DNA from: Robertkochia flava | GTDB taxonomy: Bacteria; Bacteroidota; Bacteroidia; Flavobacteriales; Flavobacteriaceae | Reading direction: 5' to 3' | Assembly: GCF_020166515.1 (NCBI RefSeq) | Contig: NZ_JAINZT010000007.1 | Location: forward strand, 372,001 to 436,000 | DNA: 64,000 nt | In this document: piece by piece, positions 35,745-43,481 of the stretch | Numbering within the stretch: the stretch's first letter is position 1 | Layout: each line of letters opens with the position of its first letter | Position numbers and translations under genes: made by a program | Notes under the pieces: model-generated | Seen by the model: the letters and a program-made list of their open reading frames with translations, nothing else | Database searches by the model: none | What the model was told of the DNA's origin: nothing

Positions 35745-36542
35745 TTATTTAGGTTTAGCGATCTCATTGATCTTATCAAAGGAGGCTTTCATTCCTTTTA
35801 TCAGGGAGGCGCTCATGCCTCGAAACTCCATTTCGTTCAGGCCTTCAATGGTGCAACCCATAGGGGTGGTTACCTTATCGATCTCTGCCTCCGGGTGGTT
35901 CCCTGAATCGATGAGCAGGCTCGCTGCACCAAAACAGGTCTGCACGGCCATTTCATGTGCCTCTCCGGCATCAAATCCTAATTGTATGGCTCCCTGGGTG
36001 GTGGCTCTGATGAGACGCATCCAAAAGGCAATCCCACTGGCGCAAATTACGGTAGCGGCCTGCATTTTATCTTCAGATATCGTCAGGGTATGGCCGAGGC
36101 AATTAAAAATAGCAATGGCTTTTTCTTGAAGCGCCTGGGCATGTTCGTTGCCACAGAGGGTGGTCATCGATTTGCCCACTGCTATAGCTGTATTTGGCAT
36201 GGCCCGCATGATGGGTTGTTCCTTGCCGAGATAATCTTCAATACGACCTATAGGATATCCTGTAACTGTTGAGATCACCAGTTGTTTTTTGTTTACAACT
36301 GTTGACAGCTCTTTCAGGACTTCATTTAGTTGTCCGGGCTGCACAGCTATAAGAATGACCTGGGCATTTTCTGCAGCCGATTTGTTCGAGGTAGCGCATG
36401 CCACCCCTTTCATGGCTTCAAATTCCTTCAGGTGACCTGGCTTTTTTTTGGTGAGTACCAATTCATCCGCAAGGTTTTCCCTGATGATGCCCCGGGCGAT
36501 GGATGCTCCGAGATTTCCTGCTCCTATGATCGCTATTTTCAT
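35745..36542 (-). CDS. proC: pyrroline-5-carboxylate reductase paralogue in the arg operon (copy 2)
   Basis: A 265-residue ProC with AIIGAGNLGASIA (4-16), MRAMPNTAIAVGKSMT near 112 and DKVTTPMGCTIEGLNEME at the C-terminus. It is clearly diverged from the copy at 28786-29580. It lies between argC (20 bp) and argD (11 bp), so it is made with the arginine enzymes. It may return cyclised glutamate or ornithine semialdehyde to proline, or provide a second proline route. No active-site loss is apparent. Confidence 0.9.
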   Translation of the reverse strand: MKIAIIGAGNLGASIARGIIRENLADELVLTKKKPGHLKEFEAMKGVACATSNKSAAENAQVILIAVQPGQLNEVLKELSTVVNKKQLVISTVTGYPIGRIEDYLGKEQPIMRAMPNTAIAVGKSMTTLCGNEHAQALQEKAIAIFNCLGHTLTISEDKMQAATVICASGIAFWMRLIRATTQGAIQLGFDAGEAHEMAVQTCFGAASLLIDSGNHPEAEIDKVTTPMGCTIEGLNEMEFRGMSASLIKGMKASFDKINEIAKPK

Positions 36543-36562
36543 ATTCCCTGTAATGTTTACGG

Positions 36563-37546
36563 TTAAAAGTAACTGCCTTTGAGCTGCAATCCTGAGGTTT
36601 CCTCAAAGCCAAATATCAGGTTCATATTTTGAACAGCCTGTCCGGAGGCTCCTTTAACCAGGTTGTCAATGATACTGGTCACCAATAGCAGGTTGTCGTG
36701 TTTGTGCAAATGGATCAGGCACTTATTGGTATTTACAACCTGCTTCAGATGCAGCTCCTCATCGGATACAATAGTGTAGGGGGTATGCTTGTAGGCATCT
36801 TCGAATATGGATCTGGCCTGGTCTGCGCTTCCCTCGAATTTTAGATAGTTTGTGGTCAGGATACCCCTGGTAAAATCGCCCCTGTAGGGCATAAAGGTTA
36901 CCTGGCTCATTTTACTGTCTTTAGCTCCTGTCAAAGCGATATTCTGTTGGATCTCTCCCAGGTGTTGATGATTGAAGGGCTTATACCAGCTTAGGTTGTT
37001 GTTTCTCCAGCTGAAGTGGGAAGTGGCACTGGGTTGTACTCCGGCCCCGGTACTTCCTGTGATCCCGGTGGTATGCACCTCCTCCGGCAATACCCCTGCT
37101 TTGGCCAATGGTAAGAGGGCGAGCTGAATCGCGGTTGCAAAACAACCGGGATTCGCGATGGCGACGGCCTGCTGTATTTCTTCCTTATAAAACTCAGGTA
37201 GCCCATAGACGAATTTTCTGCCCCCGAATTCCGAATCCGGGGTAAGTCTGAAATCGTTACTAAGGTCAATGATCACCGTGTTTTCGCCAAGCGCGTTTTG
37301 CTGAAGGAACTTTGTGGAATTCCCATGCCCCAGGCATAAAAATACCACGTCTGCATCGGCCGTTACCGTTGAACTGAATTTAAGGTTGGTGGTACCTGTA
37401 AGATCCTGGTGAATCTCACTGACCTTTTTTCCGGCATTGGTTGTACTGTAGATGAAATCGATTTCCACCTGTGGGTGAAATGCCAGAATACGCAGCAATT
37501 CTCCTGCCGTATACCCTGAACCTCCTATTATTCCGGCTTTAATCAT
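36563..37546 (-). CDS. argC: N-acetyl-gamma-glutamyl-phosphate reductase
   Basis: NADPH-dependent reductase of the third arginine step. The 327 residues contain the Rossmann opening GIIGGSGYTAGELLR (5-19), the catalytic cysteine in IANPGCFATAIQLAL (about C134) and TGSTGAGVQPSATSHFSWR. It overlaps the argG stop by 4 bp (start 37546, argG stop at 37543), so the two are translationally coupled. Confidence 0.94.
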   Translation of the reverse strand: MIKAGIIGGSGYTAGELLRILAFHPQVEIDFIYSTTNAGKKVSEIHQDLTGTTNLKFSSTVTADADVVFLCLGHGNSTKFLQQNALGENTVIIDLSNDFRLTPDSEFGGRKFVYGLPEFYKEEIQQAVAIANPGCFATAIQLALLPLAKAGVLPEEVHTTGITGSTGAGVQPSATSHFSWRNNNLSWYKPFNHQHLGEIQQNIALTGAKDSKMSQVTFMPYRGDFTRGILTTNYLKFEGSADQARSIFEDAYKHTPYTIVSDEELHLKQVVNTNKCLIHLHKHDNLLLVTSIIDNLVKGASGQAVQNMNLIFGFEETSGLQLKGSYF

Positions 37547-38730
37547 AATGATACAGGATTGATGTTCTGATGAATTTTCTGTGCCTGGGCGTTGATCTTA
37601 ATAAACCCTTTGGCTTCCGTAGCACTCCAGCCGGAATTCATTTCCCCGTAGCTTCCGAAATCCGGATGCATCAGGTCGTTTTCAGATTGGATTCCGTCCA
37701 GGGTAAAGCGATAGGGGTAAAGGGTAAGAAAGACCTCTCCGGTAACAGCTTTCTGAGTATCTTCCAGGAAACACTCCACATTTCTCATAAACGGATCCAG
37801 GTATTGTCCTTCGTGCAGAAGCATCCCATACTGGCTGGCCAGGTACTCTTTATGGTGCTGTTGCCACTTGCTCAACACATGCTTTTCCAACAGGTGGTGT
37901 GCCTTAAGCAGCAATATGGGGGCCGCGGCCTCGAATCCAACCCGGCCTTTGATACCAATGATGGTGTCTCCTACATGGATGTCTCTTCCAATGGCATAGG
38001 CGGAAGCAATTTTTTCCAGCTCATGGATCAGGGCAACAGGATTCATTTCTACCCCGTTTAACGTAACCGGCTCTCCTTTATGGAATGCAATGCGCAATGA
38101 CTGGGGTTGCTCGGATTTCAGCTGACTGGGATAGGCTCCTTCCGGAAGGGGTTTATCTGAGGTCAGGGTTTCTGCTCCGCCCACACTGGTTCCCCATAAT
38201 CCCTTGTTGATCGAATACTGGGCTTTTTCCCATTGCATTTTGATGCCGTGCTCCTCCAGGTATGCCACCTCCTGTTGCCGCGACAATTGCAGGTCCCTAA
38301 TCGGGGTGATGATCTCAATTCCCGGGGCCATCACCTGGAATACCGTATCGAACCTCACCTGGTCGTTTCCGGCTCCGGTGCTTCCATGGGCAATACACGA
38401 TGCATCGATCTCCTTTGCGTATTTGATCAGAGCCATGGCCTGTACGATTCGTTCTGCACTTACAGAAAGCGGATAGGTGTTGTTTTTCAGGATGTTTCCA
38501 AATAAAAGGTATTTGATCACCTTATGATAATAGGTTTCCTGGGCATCCAGGGAGGTGTAGGACGCTGCCCCCAGTGCCAATGCCTTTTCTTCCAGCAGGT
38601 GAATATCCTTCTCACTGAATCCCCCGGTATTTACGCTTACTGCGTGAACTTCGAAGTTATTCTCGCTGAGGTATTTTATACAATAGGAAGTATCGAGTCC
38701 GCCACTATAGGCCAGTACTAATTTTTTCAT
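37543..38730 (-). CDS. argG: argininosuccinate synthase
   Basis: Joins citrulline and aspartate using ATP. The 395-residue protein has the N-type ATP pyrophosphatase P-loop LAYSGGLDTSYC (6-17), AHGSTGAGNDQVRF near 113 and WGTSVGGAETLTS near 173. It starts 2 bp after the acyltransferase gene and overlaps argC by 4 bp, so the head of the operon is tightly packed. Confidence 0.95.
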   Translation of the reverse strand: MKKLVLAYSGGLDTSYCIKYLSENNFEVHAVSVNTGGFSEKDIHLLEEKALALGAASYTSLDAQETYYHKVIKYLLFGNILKNNTYPLSVSAERIVQAMALIKYAKEIDASCIAHGSTGAGNDQVRFDTVFQVMAPGIEIITPIRDLQLSRQQEVAYLEEHGIKMQWEKAQYSINKGLWGTSVGGAETLTSDKPLPEGAYPSQLKSEQPQSLRIAFHKGEPVTLNGVEMNPVALIHELEKIASAYAIGRDIHVGDTIIGIKGRVGFEAAAPILLLKAHHLLEKHVLSKWQQHHKEYLASQYGMLLHEGQYLDPFMRNVECFLEDTQKAVTGEVFLTLYPYRFTLDGIQSENDLMHPDFGSYGEMNSGWSATEAKGFIKINAQAQKIHQNINPVSL

Positions 38731-38732
38731 TT

Positions 38733-39371
38733 TTAAAGGGCTTGATTTTTAAACTTTTCTTTTTTCAGGAACAGGGATTGCTTAATTCGCTTGAGTCTTT
38801 CCACAACTTTTACGTTCAGACTTCGGTTCCTTTTATGCTTTTTGTTCTTGTCTGCCGGGTCGTAAAGCATCCCGGTACAGAGACACATTTTACGCTCGGT
38901 ACGGGTGAGAATGTCGTAATTCCTGCAGGTTTGACAACCTTTCCAGAAATCCGGATCATCGGTAAGTTCAGAAAACGTTACCGGTTCATACCCCAGGTCG
39001 TAATTGATTTTCATTACGGCCAGTCCGGTAGTGATACCGAATATCTTTGCATGAGGGAATTTTGTACGGCTGTGTTCAAAGATCTTTGTTTTGATCTTTG
39101 TGGCAAGGCCTTCGCCCCTGTAATCGGGATGTACAATTAAGCCGGAATTGGCAACGAATTTACCATGGCCCCAGGTTTCTATATAGCAAAATCCTGCAAA
39201 ACGGGCACCATCCAGGGCGATCACCGCGTTTCCATTGAGGATCTTGGTAGTAATATATTCAGGAGTCCTTTTGGCGATACCCGTCCCGCGGAGTTTGGCG
39301 GATTCTTCAATGGTATCACAAATGGTCTGTGCATAGCACAAGTGCGATTGATCTGCAATAACAATTTGCAT
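38733..39371 (-). CDS. GNAT acyltransferase, candidate N-acylglutamate synthase
   Basis: A 212-residue GNAT-fold protein. The acyl-CoA motif A appears as LIVHPDYRGEGLATKIK near residue 79. The C-terminal third is unusual: CQTCRNY and CLCTGM form a four-cysteine cluster, followed by a strongly basic tail. It is the first gene of the arg operon, 2 bp before argG, and no ArgA or ArgJ is present in the window. It probably acylates glutamate to open the pathway. From memory, a comparable gene precedes argG in Bacteroides and has been proposed for this role. Confidence 0.78.
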   Translation of the reverse strand: MQIVIADQSHLCYAQTICDTIEESAKLRGTGIAKRTPEYITTKILNGNAVIALDGARFAGFCYIETWGHGKFVANSGLIVHPDYRGEGLATKIKTKIFEHSRTKFPHAKIFGITTGLAVMKINYDLGYEPVTFSELTDDPDFWKGCQTCRNYDILTRTERKMCLCTGMLYDPADKNKKHKRNRSLNVKVVERLKRIKQSLFLKKEKFKNQAL

Positions 39372-39435
39372 ATGACAATAAATAACAGGTTAACACTGCT
39401 TGATTAAAATAAAAAGGGATCAGATTTTGGAAGCA

Positions 39436-39484
39436 GGGCCGGACTCACCTGGGCCCCAGAAAGAATATTACGCCCTACGGGCGT
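39436..39484 (-). promoter_or_regulatory. candidate attenuator hairpins of the arginine operon
   Basis: On the minus strand, ACGCCC-gta-GGGCGT (39484-39479 with 39475-39470) places the leader stop codon TAG at its loop. A second GC-rich pair GGGCC/GGCCC (39456-39452 with 39440-39436) follows. A T-rich stretch appears about 20 bases further on. The order leader stop, hairpin, GC-rich hairpin resembles a transcription attenuator, though the T-run is not directly adjacent. Confidence 0.45.
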
Positions 39485-39588
39485 GGGCGACGAACCTGGC
39501 GGTTGCGAACAGGAATAAATACCACAGCAGGAGCCGGAGAGAAGATGGCCCTTATTGCATTGATGATATTTTTAATTTCCTGTGTCAT
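39475..39588 (-). CDS. arginine-rich leader peptide of the arg operon (candidate)
   Basis: A 37-codon ORF (ATG 39588) that ends VRNRQVRRPRP then TAG. Six of its 37 residues are arginine, five of them within the last ten (CGC, CGC, CGT, CGC, CGC). It stops 103 bp before the first arg gene, and its stop codon lies in the loop of a 6-bp hairpin. This is the layout of a ribosome-mediated attenuation leader: stalling at Arg codons when charged tRNA-Arg is scarce would alter downstream folding. A longer in-frame GTG start at 39663 exists. Confidence 0.6.
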   Translation of the reverse strand: MTQEIKNIINAIRAIFSPAPAVVFIPVRNRQVRRPRP

Positions 39589-39676
39589 TCTAAAAATGCT
39601 GTTGCACATGGTTTCGTAATGGCAACGAAGGGCAATATTATAAATTATATTTCTAATACGCACCCTTTTTTGTTAT

Positions 39677-39684
39677 TAAATTTG
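39677..39684 (+). promoter_or_regulatory. candidate -7 promoter element for pabB (TAAATTTG)
   Basis: The motif matches the Bacteroidota TAnnTTTG consensus, 32 bp before the pabB ATG. No clear -33 element was found. Confidence 0.3.
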
Positions 39685-39715
39685 TGATCCGGTTAAAAAG
39701 ATCCCTCCAAAAGCG

Positions 39716-41017
39716 ATGAAAAGAACAGAGACGTTTTATGATATACCACTGGATGTGTCCTTAAAAAAGGCGCTCTTACTTTGGGGTGAACAGCATGAAG
39801 AGGTGGTTTTTCTCGACAGTAATGAGTATGTGCAGCGGCATGGAAATTTTGATGCTGTCCTTGCTGTCGATGCGCTCACAGCAGTGCGAACCGATGCTCA
39901 TAATGCTTTTGAAGATCTTTCGGAATACCGGAGGATTACCAACGACTGGATTTTCGGATACCTGGCTTATGACCTGAAGAACGATACCGAAGCCCTGGAA
40001 TCTGAGAACTTCGACGGACTCGGTTTTCCGGACCTCTATTTTTTTCAGCCCAAAAAGATCATCTTTTATAAATCGGGGAAGCTTGTTTTTTCCTATTTGC
40101 CGATGGCCGATGATGAGATCGAAGAGGACTACCACAAGATCCTTGCCTTACGTTCGGCATCTGTGCCGGGGAAGGCGCATGATATCTCCATCAAACTCCG
40201 GGTTCATAAGGAAGCATATAAACAAAAGGTGGAGGAGATGCTTGCCCATATTCATCGCGGAGATATCTATGAAGCTAATTTTTGCCAGGAATTCTATGCG
40301 GAAGATACAGAAATCGTCCCCCTTCGCTGCTATCTTGACCTGAATGCCATTTCTGCACCGCCTTTTGCCACCTACCTGAAACTCGAGGAACTTTACCTGG
40401 TTTCTGCTTCCCCTGAGCGCTACCTGAAGAAAAGCGGACAAACAGTGATTTCTCAGCCCATAAAAGGCACCGCCAGACGGTCATCGGACCCTGAAGAGGA
40501 TAACCGTCTGGCCGTTCAATTAAAAGAAGATGAAAAGGAACGGGCGGAAAATGTAATGATTGTGGACCTGGTACGGAATGATCTCTCGAGAATGGCCCTC
40601 AAGGGTTCGGTACAGGTAGAAGAGCTGTGTGAGGTGTATACGTTTAAGCAGGTTCACCAGCTTATTTCCACCGTGGAAGCAATGGTTGCAGAAGATACCG
40701 ATCCGGTAGCGGTCATTAAGAATACCTTCCCTATGGGCTCCATGACCGGGGCACCGAAAATATCGGCTATGAAAATCATCGAATCCCTGGAATCTACCAA
40801 ACGCGGACTCTATAGTGGAGCCGTGGGCTATTTTACCCCGCAAGGAGATTTCGACCTGAACGTGATCATCAGGAGTATTCTCTATAACAGCAAACGGAAA
40901 TATGTGTCTTTTTCGGTGGGTAGTGCAATTACGGCTGCCTCCTCTCCCGAAAGGGAATATGAAGAATGCCTGGTGAAGGCCCGTGCCATGAGGCAGGTGT
41001 TGGGTGGGGAGTCGTGA
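39716..41017 (+). CDS. pabB: aminodeoxychorismate synthase component I
   Basis: A 433-residue chorismate-utilising enzyme that makes 4-amino-4-deoxychorismate for folate. The motif ISQPIKGTARR near residue 247 carries the lysine typical of PabB; anthranilate synthases have PIAGT there. NVMIVDLVRNDLSR near 279 and GSMTGAPKISAMKIIE near 341 complete the active site. No amidotransferase PabA is adjacent. The last codons (GAG TCG TGA) are already part of the following GAGTCGT array, so the extreme C-terminus may have been shaped by the repeat. Confidence 0.9.
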   Translation: MKRTETFYDIPLDVSLKKALLLWGEQHEEVVFLDSNEYVQRHGNFDAVLAVDALTAVRTDAHNAFEDLSEYRRITNDWIFGYLAYDLKNDTEALESENFDGLGFPDLYFFQPKKIIFYKSGKLVFSYLPMADDEIEEDYHKILALRSASVPGKAHDISIKLRVHKEAYKQKVEEMLAHIHRGDIYEANFCQEFYAEDTEIVPLRCYLDLNAISAPPFATYLKLEELYLVSASPERYLKKSGQTVISQPIKGTARRSSDPEEDNRLAVQLKEDEKERAENVMIVDLVRNDLSRMALKGSVQVEELCEVYTFKQVHQLISTVEAMVAEDTDPVAVIKNTFPMGSMTGAPKISAMKIIESLESTKRGLYSGAVGYFTPQGDFDLNVIIRSILYNSKRKYVSFSVGSAITAASSPEREYEECLVKARAMRQVLGGES

Positions 41018-41130
41018 GTCGGGAGTAGTTAGTGGTTAGTCGTGAGTCGGGAGCTTGCCTGCCTGTGCGAAGCACGGTAGGTCGGGAGTAGTTAGTTGTG
41101 AGTCGGGAGTCGTGAGTCGTGAGTCGGGAG
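41009..41130. repeat. heptamer array (GAGTCGT/GAGTCGG/GTTAGTG)
   Basis: Heptamer units GAGTCGT and GAGTCGG, with related TAGTTAGTGGTTAGTC stretches, start inside the final codons of pabB and contain its TGA stop (41015-41017). An inserted element at 41053-41082 interrupts the array. Confidence 0.8.
41053..41082 (-). repeat. interspersed 30-bp element
   Basis: On the minus strand ACCTACCGTGCTTCGCAC continues to AGGCAGGCAAGC. It matches 63597-63626 with two mismatches over 30 bases. The core GTGCttCGCAC can form a small hairpin. It lies inside the GAGTCGT array. Confidence 0.75.
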
Positions 41131-41180
41131 TGGTTTAAGGGAGAGTGGGGAGATCTGATTTCGTAAAGTCGTTAAGTTGC

Positions 41181-41251
41181 TGTACCTACGTACCTATGTA
41201 CCTCCGTCCCTCCGTCCCTCCGTACCTTCGTCCCTCCGTACCCTTATTTCC
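41181..41251. repeat. octamer array (GTACCTAC to GTCCCTCC)
   Basis: Eight or nine units of period 8, drifting from GTACCTAC and GTACCTAT through GTACCTCC to GTCCCTCC and back to GTACCTTC. The array ends about 43 bp before the hydrolase start. Confidence 0.8.
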
Positions 41252-41293
41252 AAATAACTTTTTAACTTTAGGAACGCAATCAACCATTAGCCA

Positions 41294-42124
41294 ATGAAAC
41301 ACGAGGGTTTTGAATTTACCTGTCACGGTCATAAACTTTTCGGGCAGTCCTGGAGTGCCGACCAGCCAAGGGGATTGGTGGTGCTCGTTCACGGAATGGG
41401 GGAACACGGGGGGAGGTATTCTTCATCCCTGGTTCCCGACCTGGTCTCAGCGGGTTTCGTGGTTTTTGCCACCGATCATTTCGGGCATGGCCACAGTGAA
41501 GGAAAGCGCGGCTATTGCCCCGGTTATGAAGCCGTTTTGGATAGTGTTGAAATGACATTGGAGCTGGCCGGGAAATCGCACCCCTGCCTGCCGGTATTTC
41601 TTTACGGACATAGCATGGGGGGGAATGTGGTCCTTGGCTATACCATGAAAAGAAAGCCCGCAGTTAAAGGGGTAGTTAGTACAAGTCCTTTTCTGAGAAT
41701 GGCCTTTGAGCCCCCCGCCTGGAAAATGGCCATGGGGAAAATCCTGAGAAACCTGATTCCATCGCTTACCATGCCCAGCGGACTAAACCCGGAGCATATT
41801 TCCCGGGATCCCAGGGAGGTGAAAAAATACAAGGAAGATCCTTTGGTGCACGAAAAGGTGAGCCCGAACTTTGTTTTCCCTTTTTTAAAAGCAGGAGAGT
41901 GGATCCTTGCCCATCCCGAAGAGATGGGGGTACCCCTGCTTTTGTGCCATGGTACCGGAGATCAAATTACCAGTCACTGGGCCACAAAGGCACTGGCGAA
42001 ACAGATGGGAAAGGCCGATTTGGAGCTTTTCGAAGGGGGGTATCACGAACTTCACAATGATTATGGGAAGGAAGAAATGAAATCCCGGGTAGTCCAATGG
42101 CTTGAACAAAATCTACAGGAATAG
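41294..42124 (+). CDS. alpha/beta hydrolase, monoacylglycerol-lipase-like
   Basis: A 276-residue serine hydrolase (hydrolase_4 type). Oxyanion-hole region LVHGMGEHGGRY (31-42); nucleophile S107 in LYGHSMGGNVVLGY; the acid is probably in CHGTGDQITS near 217; the catalytic His is in YHELHNDYGKEE near 247. The sequence best resembles monoglyceride lipase/lysophospholipase. No signal peptide is present, so it should be cytoplasmic. Its TAG stop overlaps the GTG start of tilS by one base, so the two are translationally coupled. Confidence 0.9.
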   Translation: MKHEGFEFTCHGHKLFGQSWSADQPRGLVVLVHGMGEHGGRYSSSLVPDLVSAGFVVFATDHFGHGHSEGKRGYCPGYEAVLDSVEMTLELAGKSHPCLPVFLYGHSMGGNVVLGYTMKRKPAVKGVVSTSPFLRMAFEPPAWKMAMGKILRNLIPSLTMPSGLNPEHISRDPREVKKYKEDPLVHEKVSPNFVFPFLKAGEWILAHPEEMGVPLLLCHGTGDQITSHWATKALAKQMGKADLELFEGGYHELHNDYGKEEMKSRVVQWLEQNLQE

Positions 42125-43443
42125 TGGAACAGGAGTTTAAAAAACACATCGAAGAGAAGTTTCCTTTTATTAAGGGAGAATCCTTATTGATCGCGGTAAG
42201 CGGAGGTCTGGACAGTGTAGTGCTTGCGTATTTAAGTATGCACTGTTGCGGATTTAAAACCGCAATTGCACACTGCAATTTCCAGTTGAGGGGAGCAGAG
42301 AGTGAACGGGATGCTCGTTTTGTGGAAGCCCTGGCCAAACAATGGGATGTTCCGTGTTTTGTCAGGCGGTTTGATACGGAAGCCTGGGCAGGGTCGCATG
42401 GAGTATCTACCCAGATGGCGGCTCGGGAGCTTCGTTATGAATGGTTTTATAAACTTATGGAAGAGCAGGGCTACCGCTATTTATTAACCGGTCATCATGC
42501 CGATGATAACCTGGAAACATTTATCATTAACCTCAGCCGGGGGACCGGGCTGGAAGGCTTAACCGGTATTCCTGCAGTAAACGGGAATGTGGTGAGGCCA
42601 TTACTGCCCTTCTCCAGGGAGCAGATCGAGACCTTTGCAAAAGAGAAGGGCTTGCAATGGATTGAAGACAGCAGCAATGAAGAAACCAAATACCTGCGCA
42701 ACAAGATCCGGCATGAAGTTATTCCAGGCTTAAAGGATCTCAATACAGCCCTGGTAAGTAATTTTAATAAAACCATTGAATATCTGCAGGGGACTTCTTC
42801 CATGCTTGAAGATCATATCAACGTGGTCAGGTCTGCGATCTTTGTAAAAGAAAATGGCCTGATAAAGGTGCCTGTGGCCTCTTTGAAAGCGCTCAGGCCC
42901 GTAAATGCCTATCTTTATGCATTTTTTAACCGCTACGGTTTCACAGAGTGGAATGACCTGGAACACCTCCTGGTCGGGCAAACGGGGAAGATGGTACTTT
43001 CTCCCACGCACCGGCTGTTCCGAGATCGCGACTTTTTAATACTACAGGAATTGCGGGAAGCAGATGCGCATGAGAATACCACCTATGTGATCCGTAAAAA
43101 AAATACGAGATTTACAGGGCCTTTGACCCTGAGTTTTGAGAATGTCGATGCCATCACCCATACGGCCAAAAATGTGATCTATGTAGATGAGGGAAAGCTG
43201 AGTTTTCCGCTTAAAATCAGAAAGTGGGAAGATGGAGACCGCTTTGAGCCTTTTGGTCTGAAGGGCAGTAAAAAATTAAGCAAGTTCTTTAAGGATGAGA
43301 AATTCTCCCTGGCCGAAAAGGAACGGCAATGGCTGCTTTGCGACGCCCAGGACCGTATTGTCTGGGTGATCGGGAAAAGGGCAGACAACAGGTTCCGGGT
43401 AGATGATCATACCGAGGAGATCCTCAGAATACGAACACATTAA
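42124..43443 (+). CDS. tilS: tRNA(Ile)-lysidine synthase
   Basis: TilS modifies C34 of tRNA-Ile(CAU) to lysidine so that it reads AUA. The 439-residue protein has the PP-loop AVSGGLDSVVL (24-34), the lysine/ATP region TGHHADDNLETFIINLSRG near 121, and a C-terminal TilS domain (PLKIRKWEDGDRFEPFGLKGSKKLSKFFKDEK, about 364-396). GTG 42124 is the best start: it overlaps the preceding stop and no upstream start is possible. Confidence 0.94.
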   Translation: MEQEFKKHIEEKFPFIKGESLLIAVSGGLDSVVLAYLSMHCCGFKTAIAHCNFQLRGAESERDARFVEALAKQWDVPCFVRRFDTEAWAGSHGVSTQMAARELRYEWFYKLMEEQGYRYLLTGHHADDNLETFIINLSRGTGLEGLTGIPAVNGNVVRPLLPFSREQIETFAKEKGLQWIEDSSNEETKYLRNKIRHEVIPGLKDLNTALVSNFNKTIEYLQGTSSMLEDHINVVRSAIFVKENGLIKVPVASLKALRPVNAYLYAFFNRYGFTEWNDLEHLLVGQTGKMVLSPTHRLFRDRDFLILQELREADAHENTTYVIRKKNTRFTGPLTLSFENVDAITHTAKNVIYVDEGKLSFPLKIRKWEDGDRFEPFGLKGSKKLSKFFKDEKFSLAEKERQWLLCDAQDRIVWVIGKRADNRFRVDDHTEEILRIRTH

Positions 43444-43481
43444 TTAAATTCCTAATTCATACCATTTAACAACTAACGAAC

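Noticed and set aside
39400-39687. Plus-strand ORF opposite the arg leader
   Set aside because: It is antisense to the Arg-rich leader and its hairpins and has no recognisable domain. The minus-strand leader explains the region better.
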